Shown here piece after piece: positions 14,023-30,815 of a stretch of 64,000 bases of DNA (within the stretch, counting starts at the first letter, position 1; each line of letters begins with the position of its first letter). The DNA is taken from NCBI GenBank assembly GCA_016946835.1, contig JACVTC010000009.1:1817501-1881500 (forward strand), written 5' to 3'. This DNA is from Neocallimastix lanati (nom. inval.) (lineage: Eukaryota; Neocallimastigomycota; Neocallimastigomycetes; Neocallimastigales; Neocallimastigaceae). The notes below the pieces were generated by a model. That model was not told the DNA's origin. It ran no database searches and was given only the letters and a program-made list of their open reading frames with translations. The position numbers were made by a program, and so were the translations under genes.

Positions 14023-15744
14023 TATTATTATTTGATTAGTATATAAATATGAATTATTATTGATCAATAATAATATTAAATATTGTATTTTTACTAATAT
14101 TAGATATATATAATATATATACCAATAACCTTAAAAAGAAATAAAAAATAAAAATATAAAACGGGAGATACAAATTAAAATTAAATATTATAAAAGTAAT
14201 TATATATAAAGTCATTGTTTTTTATATTATTATAACAACTGTATTATTAAAATGTTGTTACACCAAACTTTAATTTATATTATTTGTTTTAATATTATTT
14301 AATAATGGCTTGATACATATTGGTTGTTTTAATATAAATTATAAAAAATAAAATTTTTTTATATTTTTTATAATAAATTAAATAATGGCCAATATATCCA
14401 AATAATTATATTTTTTATTTTTATTCAAAAAATATTTAATAATAATCTATTAATAATAAATATTTATAGAAAATGAATAATTATATGTTTTTGTTATGAT
14501 TATAATAACTAATTATTATTGATTTTATTACTTTTTTATTCATTTATTTTTTTTATTTCTTTTTCTATTATTTTTTTTTTGAAAATTTTCTTTTTTCTGA
14601 AAAGATTACATATAAATAATAAAAAATCTAGAATTATTAATAACTAATTTCTTTTATATGTAGATACATATATATATATTATTTTATATTCATTTAACTG
14701 ATGTAATATAGAAATATGAGTTTTATTAATATTTCAAGTTTATTTTTTCAATATATTAATATATTTATAAAGTTATTTTATTTAAAATAAGTGTTAATAT
14801 TGAACATATTTATAATATATTATGTTAATATCAGTACTATTAAAAAAAAAAATTCATTTTATATTTTAAACATATCGTGTTATATTAAAAAAAAAAATTT
14901 TTTTTTTGAATTTTGAATATAAAAAAAATTGATCAAAAAAAAAAAAAGGATTGTGATTAAAAATTTAATTATTAAATAAAGTTCATATTTGTAATTAATT
15001 AATTATTTAATTAATTTTAATTTAATTTATTTTTTTCTTTTTTTTTTTTTTTTTTTTTTTTTTGTATTTATATAAAAAGAAGAAAAAAAATTTTTTTTTT
15101 TTTTGTGTAAATACAAATTTTAAAAATTATTATTCATTATAAAATAATATATTTTTTTTTATTTTTTTTATAATTTTATAATCATCAATAATCATTTTAA
15201 TATACCTATTTTATTTGTACTATATGTAAATAATTAAAAAAAAAATTGGTATTATTTGATTGTTTAGAAAAACAAAATATATAAATACTTAGATTTTTAC
15301 ATAAAAAAAATTTTTTTATATTTATTTAAAAAATAAAATAATATAAAATAAAATTAATAAATTAATTTTTAATAAATATTTAAAATATATGAAATACTAA
15401 AAATAAATAAATAAAGTATTTCAAATAAACATTTAAAAAAAAAAAAAAAAAAAAAAAAGTAAAAATAAAGAAAAAGAAATAATATTAACCTTTTAAAATC
15501 ATAAAATAAAAATTTATTAAAAAATAAAGCTTCTTCATAGTAAATTTTAAATAAAAATAAATTATTTAAAAATAAGTAATAAAACCATTGTTAATAGATA
15601 AAATAAAATTAAAATAAAATTAAAATAAAATAATAATAAATAAATAAATAAATAAATAAAAAGTGCCAAAAATTAAAAGTTTAATAAAGTAAATAAATAA
15701 AAATAAATAGATAATAAAGAATTAATAAAATAATTTTATTCAAA

Positions 15745-17063
15745 ATGTATATAAAAAGCGACTTTATACCAGAAACAAAACCATTAGTATCAAATTACAT
15801 TGTTATTAAGGATGCAAAGCTTTTTAAAGATAGTAAAAAAGCTTTAAAGAATGCTGGTCCAATAAAAGCTGAAGAGCCTCTTGAATGTTTTAAACATTGT
15901 ACAAAAGTGAATGACTATCGTTGTAATATTGTGGAGTATAATCATGTAGAGAAATTATGTAAATTTTTTGACTTACCTAAAGATGAACATACCACTTTAA
16001 AATTCAAGTTTTCAAATAAAGAATTAATAGGAGAATCATTTGCAGCCTCTACTATTGAAAATTTAAGAAAAAAAGATATTACAAAAGAAGAATGTATTAA
16101 TATGTTTAATAGTAATACTAAAAGTATATTTTATAACTATAAGCAAGATGGATCAAATACAGAATGTATTGTTGGCTTAGCAACTGTTAGTAATGGTAAT
16201 ACTTTTGCTATTAATTTAGATAGCTTTAATAATGAAATTAAATATATTGGTTCCAATGTAAAATATCAAATGGGTAATACTGATATGACTGGCAGTAGTG
16301 AGGATCAAAAAAAAGGAGTAAGTTTAATATTTATATATTTGTATGTAAAATTCTTATGATAATACTATAATTTAATAAGAAAAATTTATAATATACAAAT
16401 AAATAATTTTAATTCTATCGTAATTATTAATACTAATATTACTGTTTGTTTATACTTTATAAAATAAAAAAAAAATAAAATAAAATAAAATAGAGTGTTG
16501 AAGGAAATAAAATTCCACTTCTTTTAGTCGTTTTTGGCATAGTTGGTATTATAGTAATCTGTGGTTTAATTTATTATGGTATTTCTATGGTAAAAAAATA
16601 TAAAGAATTAAATAGTAATAATAAAAAATCAATAAATACAAGAAATAAAGTTTCACATAAAATAAAAGCTTCAGATCCATACAATAAGGGATTTAATGGT
16701 TCAAAAGGTTCTAAAAACTCTACATTAAATTATCCAAAGAAATCTCATCATTCACAATTATCTGAATCATATAACTTCAGTAGTTACAGTCTTTCTAATA
16801 GATCTCAACACTCAACTGTTTCTAATATTGCTCCTCAGATATATGATTATAATGAATCATTTACTTATGTTAATAATAGTTATTCTAATAGTTTATCAAA
16901 TAATGAACAAAGTAATAGCATTCTAAATAATAATCTTCAAGATTTTTATAATAACGCCTCATTAAGTTATGATGTACCAAATCGTAGTAAATCCAATTAT
17001 AGTGCCAATAATTATAATTATTCAAACAATAATATTTCTACTAACTTTATTAATTATTATTAA
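15745..17063 (+). CDS. Single-pass membrane protein with PAN/apple-like ectodomain
   Basis: Two exons, 15745-16317 and 16494-17063, join in phase across a 176-bp GT-AG intron to give 380 residues. The N-terminal half carries the pattern C48-x3-C52-x7-C60-x11-C72 (ECFKHC...RCNIVEYN...LCKFF), which resembles the core of PAN/apple domains, and a weaker second half with C117 and C141. One hydrophobic helix (PLLLVVFGIVGIIVICGLIYYG, about 198-220) is followed by KKYK, implying a cytoplasmic tail. The tail of about 155 residues is rich in Ser, Asn and Tyr with low complexity. No signal peptide is visible before the ectodomain, so an upstream signal exon may be missing from this model. PAN-like modules bind protein or carbohydrate; the function here is unknown. 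Confidence 0.75.
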
Positions 17064-18313
<1,250 letters not shown>

Positions 18314-18963
18314 GGAGGTGTGCATTTCCTAAAATGTGGCTTAAAAATTTTTTAAAAAATAAACATATAAATAAAATAAATATTTAAATAAAAAATATAA
18401 AATAATAATTTAATATTTTTAATAAATAATAAAAAAAGAATAATAAATATGTTAAATAAATATGTTAAAAATGTTTTATTATTACTCTTTTATATTTTTT
18501 CTTAACTTTTATCAATTTTTAGTATTATTTTATTACTAAAATTTTAATAAAATAAAAATACTATATAATGTTGATATTGATATTAATAATAAAAAAACTA
18601 TATAATATTAATATTGATATTAATAATGAAAATAACTAAATAAAATATTGATATTCTATATAATGTAATTCTGATATTGATATTAATAACAAAACAATTA
18701 TTATCAAATGGAAAAGTTTTAATTAAAATTTAATTTATAAAAAAAACTGAAAAATAATATCTTTTAAAATTATAATCTTAATTAAAAAAGGTTAGAAAAA
18801 TATTAATTTATAAAAAATTAGTATTATATATTATTTATATGAATTAAACAATCATACCATAATTCAACTATATCATCATCATCACATCCAATACAAATTA
18901 ATTTTTCTTCTTTTTTTTTTATAACATTCAATTAAAGCCCTGATTTCATCAGTTCTATTAATG

Positions 18964-18996
<33 letters not shown>

Positions 18997-19072
18997 CCTC
19001 TAATTCACCTATCGTAATCATTATATGATAAGGCTTCTTCTTTCTTTAATACTATTATTAATTTATAATAGT

Positions 19073-19105
<33 letters not shown>

Positions 19106-19552
19106 GGGGAAAAGATTATTTAAATAATTATTAAAAAATTCTGATGCATTATTTGTAATGTGTTTTATATTGTTATAATAATTCCAGTTATTTGCATTAT
19201 ATTTATTTAAATAGTTGATTTTAAAATATTCTAAAAATTCTAAAAAATTATTATATTCATTTTTCTTTTTTGCGTGTATTTTTTATTTTTGAGTAAGCGC
19301 CTGGTGTATAAATAGGGTTAATAAATGGAAAATTCGAAATAGCTTTATAATAAGTATATAAATTATTATTATTATCAATTTCATTAGAATAGAATCTATT
19401 TTTTTGAATTTTTAATGATCTTTTAAAGTGCCAAACACAATATTTGATATTTATATAAGGAAAAAAAATTTTTTTGTTGCATTTCAATACTGTTATTAAA
19501 TTTATTTGCATTTTTTTTTTTATTTCTTTAAATAATGTTTGGTAAGTGGATT

Positions 19553-19593
<41 letters not shown>

Positions 19594-20532
19594 TTTTTAA
19601 TATTGAAATGGAAGTAGTGTAAAAACTATTTATTTTTTCAGCATATGTTCCAGTAATGAAAACTTGTTATCTAAAATTTTTGGCGCAGTATAAAATGTAT
19701 CATCTGCAAATTTATCTTCATTACATTGTGTGAATAGTTTTTGTTTTGAATAGGGATTGAAAAATTATTAAATTAGAATTTTTGAATATCATAAAATTTA
19801 TCACCATTTTCTGTTTTATAATATTCTGATTCCTCTGGAATTTCTTCAATAATTGTTATGTCAGGAGGTAATTGCTTATTTTAACTTTTTATTATTTGGG
19901 TTCTAATGGAGTTAAATTCATCTCATATTAATCCCATGTCCTGAGAAATTTCATTAAATATACGATTTGGTCTAATATCCAAAGAAAAAGGACTTTTTCT
20001 TTATTGTTTCTTTAATTTTATGTTTTTACTAATGATTTAGATGCTTCGTATTCGTTTTAAAGATGATTATGTAGAATTTCATATTCTAAAATTTCCATCT
20101 TATCATTTAAAATAATAAAAGATTTAACATTTATTTGAAGTTCTATGTTCAGTATACTATATACCTTTGAATTATCTTTCTTTTTTAATTGAAAAACTTA
20201 TTATCAATTATCAATTATTAATTATATTTATTAATTATATTTATTTATTATATTTATTATTTGTTATTATTTATTATTTATTATTTGTTATTATTTATTA
20301 TTTATTATTTGTTATTATTTATTATTTATTATTTATTATTACTATTTATTATTTATTATTTATTTATTTAAAAATATTTTATAATTAAATATTTAAAGAC
20401 TTATTTACTTAATTATTTATTTAGTTATTTATTTATTTATTAGTTAATAAAAATTATATAATGTAGCAATTAAAAATTTTTTAAGCCATAATTGAGAAAT
20501 GCAACACTTTTCGAAATGATACACATTCCTCC
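18314..20532 (-). mobile_element. Decayed MULE DNA transposon (copy A)
   Basis: Left end GGAGGTGTGCATTTC... and right end ...GAAATGATACACATTCCTCC are imperfect inverted repeats. The similarity continues inward through a shared GGCTTAAAAA(A)TTTTT block (18338-18352 and around 20471-20486). The ends also resemble those of the better-preserved element at 31033-35588. Flanks AAGGGAA (18307-18313) and AAGAGAA (20533-20539) may be a worn target duplication, 6 of 7 matching. The interior holds a minus-strand transposase relic and simple repeats. A short, old, non-mobile copy. Confidence 0.65.
18824..20194 (-). pseudogene. FLYWCH/MULE transposase relic (copy A)
   Basis: Reads on the minus strand as a broken homologue of the transposase at 33376-34811. 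Shared landmarks in order are KDNSKVYS (zinc-finger region), ILNDKMEILEYEILHNHL, NIKYCVWHFKRSL (19422-19460), YYKAISNFPFINP (19310-19350), NWNYYNNIKHITNNASEFFNNYLN with the putative catalytic Glu (19110-19200), and a C-terminal ELWYDCLIHINNI ending at the TAA at 18824-18826. Multiple frameshifts and stops, plus long poly-T insertions near 18960, 19080 and 19555, show it is dead. An 84-codon open piece at 19257-19511 is only a fragment of it. Confidence 0.75.
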
Positions 20533-20539
20533 AAGAGAA

Positions 20540-20739
20540 AATACGGAAACAATAATGCTGATATAGAATAATGGCTTAACAAGACTTAAAAAGTTTAAAG
20601 CCAGAGAATAAAAGGCAAAGTAATCTGAATGTTAGACAAAGCAAAGGAAATGTTAATAGAAGCAAAAAAAAATTGAATAAAGTATCACAAACAAAGAAAA
20701 ATTAATATACATACATTTAATATTCTTCACAGATGATTA

Positions 20740-20783
<44 letters not shown>

Positions 20784-21110
20784 ATTATTCAATTCAACTT
20801 GAACAAGTAATCCAGATGACTACTTGGAAACTCTTAAAAGAATTATTTTAGCAAGATCATATGATGAAAGTTGGAAATAATCCGATTAATCCGATGGATA
20901 TTGATTACTTTAGCAAGAGGAAAAATATCCAAAATTAAATAAAAAGTCTTCTAACTTCAGTTCCAATAAAAAAAAATAAAATATTGATATAAAAAGAATA
21001 ATAGAAGTTATTATCATATATGTGATATTAACGGACATTCCCCCCAAATAAAGTCATTTCAATCTCAAAAACAAAAAAAAAACAAAAAAAAAAAAAAAAA
21101 AAAGAATCAG
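20540..21110 (+). mobile_element. Fossil LTR-retrotransposon Gag fragment
   Basis: A broken, GC-richer remnant. It shows a Gag-like stretch (NPINPMDIDYFSKRKN) followed by a worn CCHC zinc-knuckle-like motif (YYHICDINGHSP, about 21008-21044). This order is typical of Ty3/gypsy or Ty1/copia Gag proteins. No long terminal repeats were found around it. It is interrupted by many breaks and a long A-run and looks old. Family assignment rests mainly on the knuckle-like motif. Confidence 0.45.
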
Positions 21111-21250
21111 TAAAAAAATTAGAATATTAATTTAGAATTAAAGATATCTTATTAAAAAATTGATTATTTTTTATCAAACAATAATTATTAATCTAGTCTA
21201 GTTTTATTTCGATATTTGCTTCTCTTTATTATTATTATTATTATTATTGT

Positions 21251-21298
<48 letters not shown>

Positions 21299-21434
21299 TT
21301 CTTTTTTTTTTTTTGTTTGTTTTGTTTTGTTTTGTTTTGTTTTATTTTTTGATTTTTGTTTAATATTTTTTTTAGTTATGTTATGTTATGTTATGTTTTA
21401 TTTTATTTTTATTTTAAAAATTTATTATATAATA
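21111..21434. other. AT-rich 3' flank of the kinase gene
   Basis: Simple repeats: an ATT run, a TA run at about 21255-21290, then TTTTG and TTATG tandem units at 21315-21395. No gene is seen. Confidence 0.5.
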
Positions 21435-21881
21435 TTAATAAATATAATCTGGTTCATTAATAACTTTTTCTAAATGCTTGTTAATTGAATTTAATAATGT
21501 TAAAGCAGAATATTCATAACTACCACCAAAAAGATACATATGATTTAAATGATGATAAAGTTCATATAAATTCATACGCATTTCAAAACCCTTTTGCTTT
21601 GGGAAATGTTTAAAGTATTCTTCATAAAAGTCTAATTCCGAATAAAATTAAAAAATTTTAATAATTAGATAATATGTATAATTTTAATTGAAATATATAT
21701 ATATATTAAAATAAAAACGTAAAATATAATAAATATATATATAAAATAATAATAATAATAATAAATTGATAAAATAAATAAATAAATAAATAAATAAATA
21801 AATGAAAAAAAAATTATAATAAATATTGTATATTTTAATATATATATAGATTATTTTTATAATAAAAATTTTTTTACTATA

Positions 21882-21917
<36 letters not shown>

Positions 21918-21953
21918 TTCTTTATTATTATTATTATTATTATTATTATTTTC

Positions 21954-21986
<33 letters not shown>

Positions 21987-21989
21987 TTC

Positions 21990-22022
<33 letters not shown>

Positions 22023-22732
22023 TTCTTTATTATTATTATTATTTTCTTTATTATTATTATTATTTTCTTTATTTCATATTTATTAATAAATGCTTTTATA
22101 AATGTTTTTCTAATTATTTAATACATGTTAATATATATATATATATAATTGTTAAAACAAAACTTACATGATCCAAATCCTCCAAACATACGCATAATAC
22201 CTAATTCATATTCATGATCACCCTATGAATATTATATTAATTTATATAAGTTTATAAGAATCCATTATAATAATAAAACTCATAAATTACTTTAAAAAGA
22301 AAAAAAAAAAATATGAAATATATTATTATTTAAATTTACATAAGTAACAGCTGGATCAAAGATTACTGGTTTTCCTGTTTCTTTATTTATAATATATTCA
22401 AATATTAATTTTGAAAGTTAAAAAAACAAATAAAATAAAAAATTAATTATATAATAATATAAAATATATATTTTTATATTTATGTTATTTATATATTTAA
22501 TTATTAAGATAGTAAATATTTATTATGAACTTATAATACATATTTATAATAAGTAAAACCAATAGTACTTACTTCCATTAACACCCCAATTTCCACTCCC
22601 TAAATTTTATAAAAATAAACATGCGTTTATTATAATTGAAAAAAAAAAATTAAATTAGAAATTTGAATTTGAAATGTATTATTTTATATTATTATTACAT
22701 TATAAATATGTAATTAAAGCATTATAAAAAAA

Positions 22733-22763
<31 letters not shown>

Positions 22764-23314
22764 GAAAAATTACATAAATCACCATGAATAAGACCCAGTT
22801 GTGGAGAGTAATCTTTAAATAATAAATCCATATGTTGAACTAAAAAGTCACCTTTTTCCTTTAATGCTTTTGGATTTCTAGAATTAGAAAGACAATGATG
22901 AATGATTGGAATAAATCTTCTTTTTTTTAAAAATTCTACCCAATTGTCTTCATAAAAATTATCTTGACGAGTACTACCACACATGGTAGGAACACTAAAT
23001 CCAAATTTTAAATTAAGTGGAACATGTTTATGCATTTTAGCTAAATTTTTAGCTAATTGTACTTGAGTTTCACGAGAATTATTTGATGTCAATTGTAGAT
23101 AGGTAGTGATAAGAAAAGCACCACCTTTTTTATTTTCATTCAAGTAATCATAAACAATGGGTTCTGGTGCAAATCCTTCAACAGCACGATTAATTTCTTC
23201 AAGTCCTTTACTTTCAGCCATAAACATTTCATAGGCATCATTATCCTTATTTATCTTTTAAAAATAAATATTTATATAATTTTGATTTTATTTGTTTATT
23301 TATTTTATTTATTT

Positions 23315-23384
<70 letters not shown>

Positions 23385-23705
23385 ATAAAAAAAAGTTATA
23401 TTTTAGTAATTCTATATTAGTTTTTTATTGCTGATATATTCAATTTGTATTATTTATTTTAGAAGGAACTTCGAATTTAAATAATAAAACTTATTTATTT
23501 TAAATATTATATATATATATATATATATATATTTTTAAATAATTACTTTAACAAAGAAATCACCTTTATTGGTAACATAATGAAATGCTTCATTAATACA
23601 ACCTCCACCAACTGAACTTGTTGAAAGTACTTCAATGTCATCTTCATAATCTTTTAAAGCTTTTAAAATAACCTTTGGAACTTTCGGGGCACCCATTGTT
23701 AACAT
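21435..23705 (-). CDS. FN3K: Fructosamine/ketosamine-3-kinase, 6 exons
   Basis: Phosphorylates sugar amines on glycated proteins (C3 of the ketosamine), leading to deglycation; a cytosolic protein-repair kinase. Exons in transcript order: 23547-23705, 22774-23254, 22573-22599, 22340-22380, 22168-22222, 21435-21631. All junctions are GT-AG and in phase, giving 319 residues against about 309 in human FN3K. Key elements: VGGGCINEAF; the ATP-binding Lys at the end of exon 1 (FFVK, residue 53); the catalytic loop HGDLWSGNWG split across exons 2 and 3 (H210, D212, N217); the metal-binding FDP (D231); YGDHEYELGIMRMFGGFG; and C-terminal LYHHLNHMYLFGGSYE. A second in-frame ATG nine bases downstream (23696) is an alternative start. 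One exon is only 27 bp. The gene appears intact. Confidence 0.93.
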
Positions 23706-24447
23706 GTTTGAATAATATTTTATATACTTTTTTTTATTAATAATATTAAACCAAAAAAAAAAATTAAAAATTTTTTTATTTGAAATAATTTTATATATAC
23801 ATGATTTGACATTTTTAGATATATTAAAAAAATTAATTTAATTTTTAAAATATATACCATAGATTTAAAAAAAGTTTATTAATTAATAATAAAAAATACT
23901 AATTATAAAATTTTGAAATATAATTTTTATAGTATTTAAATATTATTAGTAAAACTGTTGATAATAAATAATATCTATTATTTTTTTTTATTTATTAATA
24001 TTGATAAGTTTAAATATCAATTGATTAATATATAAATAAAATAAGTATATCTTTATAATATATCAACACAAAAATTTATTCCTAGTATAAAAAAAAAAAA
24101 AAAATTCTATACTAGATTTAATTAAGTCTGTGCAAGGATAAAGACCGTATTATTTTATAATTTTATCATTTTTATTTTTTTATTTTTTTTTTATTTTATT
24201 TATTATTATTTTTTTTTCACTTTTTTATTTATTTATTTATTTTAATTTATTAATATATTTATTATTTGTTAATTTTACATAGTAATTAATTAAATGAAAT
24301 AATCTTTTAAATAATTATTGTATTATTATTTCATTATATTTTTAATAATTACAATGATAAATAAGATTAAACAATTTTTTCTTTAAAAAAAAATTTTAAG
24401 TATTATTATTATTATTATTATTTTTTGGATTAATATATAGGTAATTA
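23706..24447. other. Spacer between two minus-strand genes
   Basis: 742 bp of AT tracts between the receptor stop at 24448 and the kinase start at 23705. It includes a slightly GC-richer patch (CTGTGCAAGGATAAAGACCG at 24127-24146). It must contain the kinase promoter; no motif was identified. Confidence 0.5.
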
Positions 24448-27593
<3,146 letters not shown>

Positions 27594-28084
27594 TATATAT
27601 ATATTAAATACAATTATTTATATATCATAAAAATTTATTTTGTCTTTTTTTGTATAAAAAAATAAAATAACATTTTTAATTTTTTCATTTTTTTTTTTTT
27701 TTTCTTTAATTAGAAAACATTCAGTAATACAAAAATTTTAATTATTTTATATATATAAGAAATAATTTTAAATAGTATAAAATTAATAACAATTAATTAT
27801 TGTTTATTAAATTTAATTACATAAAATTGACAGTAATAATAATAATAATAATAATAAAATTTAATAATTTTGATTTAAAAATAAATGGCAAAGTAGACTA
27901 TTTATGATTTTTATTAAATAATTTAAAATGTCTCACAAAAAATGGTAATATATATATATAGATATTTTAATTAATTAATTATTTTCTATATGAAAAGTTA
28001 TTTTTTATTTAATTAAATTCTTTCTAAAATATATGTAATTTTTTCAGAAAACTATTAATTTAATTACTTATCATTTAACATATT
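27594..28084. other. AT-rich upstream region of the receptor gene
   Basis: Homopolymer tracts and a short TAA/ATA run near 27835-27855. No gene or clear promoter element is seen. Confidence 0.45.
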
Positions 28085-28320
28085 TCATTTCCAATGTGAA
28101 AAAATCAAACTCATGGATAAAGAATTAAACAAAATTAAATGGTGTTATAAATTGGACTTCATCAACTAATATTACAGAGTTTATATCATTTTTAAGTACA
28201 ATTAGATATATTCATTTATGGAACTTATTTAAATTAAAAATTTGTTTGCTACTTTTTTAAAGGAAAGTTTCAGTTTTTAAAAGAGAATAAAGATTTAGAA
28301 CTTTCCTTAATTAATATAAT
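28085..28320 (+). mobile_element. Fossil Ty3/gypsy reverse-transcriptase fragment
   Basis: A forward frame at about 28140-28245 reads NGVINWTSSTNITEFISFLS and continues TIRYIHLW. This resembles the Ty3/gypsy segment at the end of reverse transcriptase (consensus-like I..WP.P.N..ELRSFLG...YYR.FI). A following KGKFQFLKENKDLEL fits the next stretch (KF.W......F..LK). The piece is broken, very short and AT-drifted, so it is old. No terminal repeats were found. Confidence 0.5.
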
Positions 28321-29355
28321 TTTTTTTTAATTTAATAAAATTTCATTAGAGAATTTTTTTTTTGGAAAGTTCATTATTTGAAAAATGTATATTATGGCTC
28401 TTTTATTGGCAGCAATGACAAGCAGGTAAAAACATATTTAGAAATTCCTTATAAGTTTTTCTGAAATAACAACTATGTTTTTAGAAATTTTGAATTTATT
28501 AAGTTTATTTTTAATTTTAGATTAAATATATTGTTTTTTTTTGGAGAAAAAAAATTAAAATCCTTTTTTTAAATAAGATTATTTATTATAATTTTTCTTT
28601 TGAAATATTAGTAATTAGAATTATTATTTTGTTTTGTGATTTCTTCATCATTTCAAATAAATTTCTTCATGAATTAATCTTTATGGTCATATCGTTATAT
28701 GAACGAATTAATAAATTTAAATTTAATAATTTATAATTTCTTATATTTTTGCATACATCATTTTGCCTTTAACTAAGTTGTGTTAATATTTTAAATTGTT
28801 TTTATGAGTCTTATTAAAAGTATATATATTATTTAATCTATATATTATATATTAAAATTTTATTTTATTAAATAATAATAGTTTGTAATAATTTAAATTT
28901 ATAATTTTATGACTTATAAGTTATAAAATTAACTATTAAAATATTAAATTAAATTATTAAACTTAAAACTTTTCTTGGAAAATATTTTCATATTCTAATA
29001 ATATCATTCTAAAAGATTTAAAATTATTAAAAATTATTTATTTTTATATTTCCATTATTATAGTAAAAATTTCTAATCAAATAAATATATATAAATATTA
29101 TTATTAAATAATTTCATGATAAGAATTCTTATAATTAATAATTATATATTAATATTATTATGAAGTTATAAAAATATAATTATTATAATATTAAAATATA
29201 AAATTTTGTACTATTGGAATTTCTTTATATATATATTGACATTTTTAAAATATATAATGAATTTCAAAAAATTTATATATATCAATTGTTTCAAAATATG
29301 AAATATTATATTTTAATGATTATTAGTAATTTATATGGTCTTTTTTTTTTTTTTT
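28321..29355. other. AT-rich spacer, possibly further element debris
   Basis: Mostly AT tracts. Patches around 28380-28450 and 28620-28800 are slightly richer in G+C and may be further remains of the neighbouring fossil element, but nothing is recognisable. Confidence 0.35.
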
Positions 29356-29870
29356 TTTTTTTTGACAAAGACTAACGAGATGTGAGGATAACAGGATCAC
29401 CAATCTCCCTTAAACGTATCAGTCTCTCATTGGATTATTTGCCGAACCCTTTCAGTGTTGATGCGGATTTCTTTCTAAGCAAGATTAATATATTAAAGAC
29501 ATTTCCTATACATCGCTTTATAGGGTATTATTTTCAATGATTTCTCAAACCATTATCGAGGGAGGAACAACTACATTAATCCTCTCACAGATCAATTGCT
29601 CTCTACACTATCAATTATATAGTCTAACAACAGAAATACTTACAATGGCCAGAGAATACCAACTTTATTTATAGGGGAAAACATTATGGGAGGATAACAG
29701 CTCATATAGATGCAGGAAAATAGCCATCCCAGTTCTCATGATTAAGACAAAAAATACCTTAATAATTTAATTATTTCTCTATCTCTATTTTCTGTCTGTT
29801 CATTAGTCTAAGAATAATGTGGAGTTACAAATTATAACAGTGGAAAATTTGGTTCAAAATCTCAAAAGAT
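29356..29870. other. Unidentified GC-richer island
   Basis: About 500 bp with markedly higher G+C than its surroundings and abrupt edges: a T-run at 29341-29362 on the left and AT tracts on the right. No long open frame exists on either strand and I recognise no protein family. Candidates are a decayed mobile element or a non-coding RNA locus; neither can be shown from the sequence alone. Confidence 0.4.
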
Positions 29871-29962
29871 CCCTAATTATATTTTTTATTTTAATTTAGT
29901 ATTAATATTTTATTATTAAATTTATCTATTTCTTTTTTTATCAAAAAAAAATTTAATTATTA

Positions 29963-29995
<33 letters not shown>

Positions 29996-30249
29996 ATTAC
30001 TATTATTATTTAAAATTTTAATTCTTATATTCATATATATATATATATATAAGAATATAAGGATCAAGAATAATTTTTTTTTTACAATTTTTTTTATTTT
30101 TATTATTGTTATTATTTTATTATTCCTTTTTTTTTTTTTTTTTTTTTTTGAAAAGTTTTATATATAATATTTCTTTGTTATTTTAAAAAAAAATTTTTTA
30201 ACTTTCAATTGATACAATTGATATAATAATAATAAATACATACATATAG
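29871..30249. other. AT-rich spacer with ATT runs
   Basis: ATT and TA repeats and a T-run near 30131-30150. The last bases (CATATAG at 30243-30249) serve as the 3' splice site of the relic exon that begins at 30250. Confidence 0.45.
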
Positions 30250-30815
30250 AGAAGGTCAACTAATAAATATCGTTTCTTCAAATTCTTGTCTTCATGATTT
30301 ATGGAGTGGTCCTTTACAATTAACAATTATTTTAACTTTATTAATTTGTACATTAAGGTGATTTTAATGTTTAATCTTTCTCATTTAATTTAATTATAAT
30401 TATCTCGTATTAAAAAAAAAACACTTATTATTTTATAGGAACGAATTTAATTTCACTCCAGTTCTTGTTAGATCTTTATCTTTCATTGCTTATGTTACGG
30501 CTGGTAATAAGTTGACAGCGTCTTAAGTATTCTCATCATTAGATCTTTTTTTTGGTATACTAAGTTTCCCATTAAATCTTTTACCCATGATTTCAAGTGA
30601 TCTAGCTAATTCTTTTATTGTGATATTAAAATTTATTAATAATATTATCAATGGAAAAGAAATAGATGACTTAACCACGATAGATCCAAAAACCAAATAC
30701 GCTCTTTCCATAAAGATTGTAGTTTTCACAGGGTTAAGAAAAGAAAAGAAGATCAATAAGAGGCTAGTAATGATAATGATGATGATGGTTTTTCTATTAC
30801 TTCTATTAATTTAAA
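30250..30815 (+). pseudogene. Broken ABCC-type (MRP) ABC transporter fragment
   Basis: Two exon remnants with an in-phase intron (exon 30250-30357, intron 30358-30438, then from 30439). The first reads EGQLINIVSSNSCLHDLWSGPLQ, like the EG.I.N..S.D......W..PLQ segment of ABCC transmembrane domain 1. The second reads FNFTPVLVRSLSFIAYVTAG, then NKLTAS, then VFSSLDLFFGILSFPLNLLP and MISSDLANSFIVILK. That matches the end of the same domain in MRP/YCF1-like exporters. The middle of the domain is missing between the exons. A TAA at 30526-30528 interrupts LTAS(K)VFSSL. Both nucleotide-binding domains are absent. A dead partial copy of a host transporter gene. Confidence 0.78.

Larger units (their letters stand above)
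6986..15744. other. Long AT-only gene desert with local repeats
   Basis: About 8.8 kb without a supportable gene. Contents noted: a 49-bp direct repeat with an inverted third arm (8057-8180); an (ATA/AAT)n array at about 9591-9647; a small coding-like scrap at 9880-10050 (forward frame SLFTLWNFNKSYSSYNYLYQ); a hairpin around an A-run (10803-10917); a tandem duplication of about 119 bp (11027-11255); and a scrap at 13022-13070 reading WYKLYVTATTGIGQG. The rest is homopolymer and AT tracts. Confidence 0.5.

Noticed and set aside
20167-20388. Leu/Ile/Tyr-rich small membrane protein
   Set aside because: Translation of TTATTATTTATTATTTG simple repeats inside a dead transposon.
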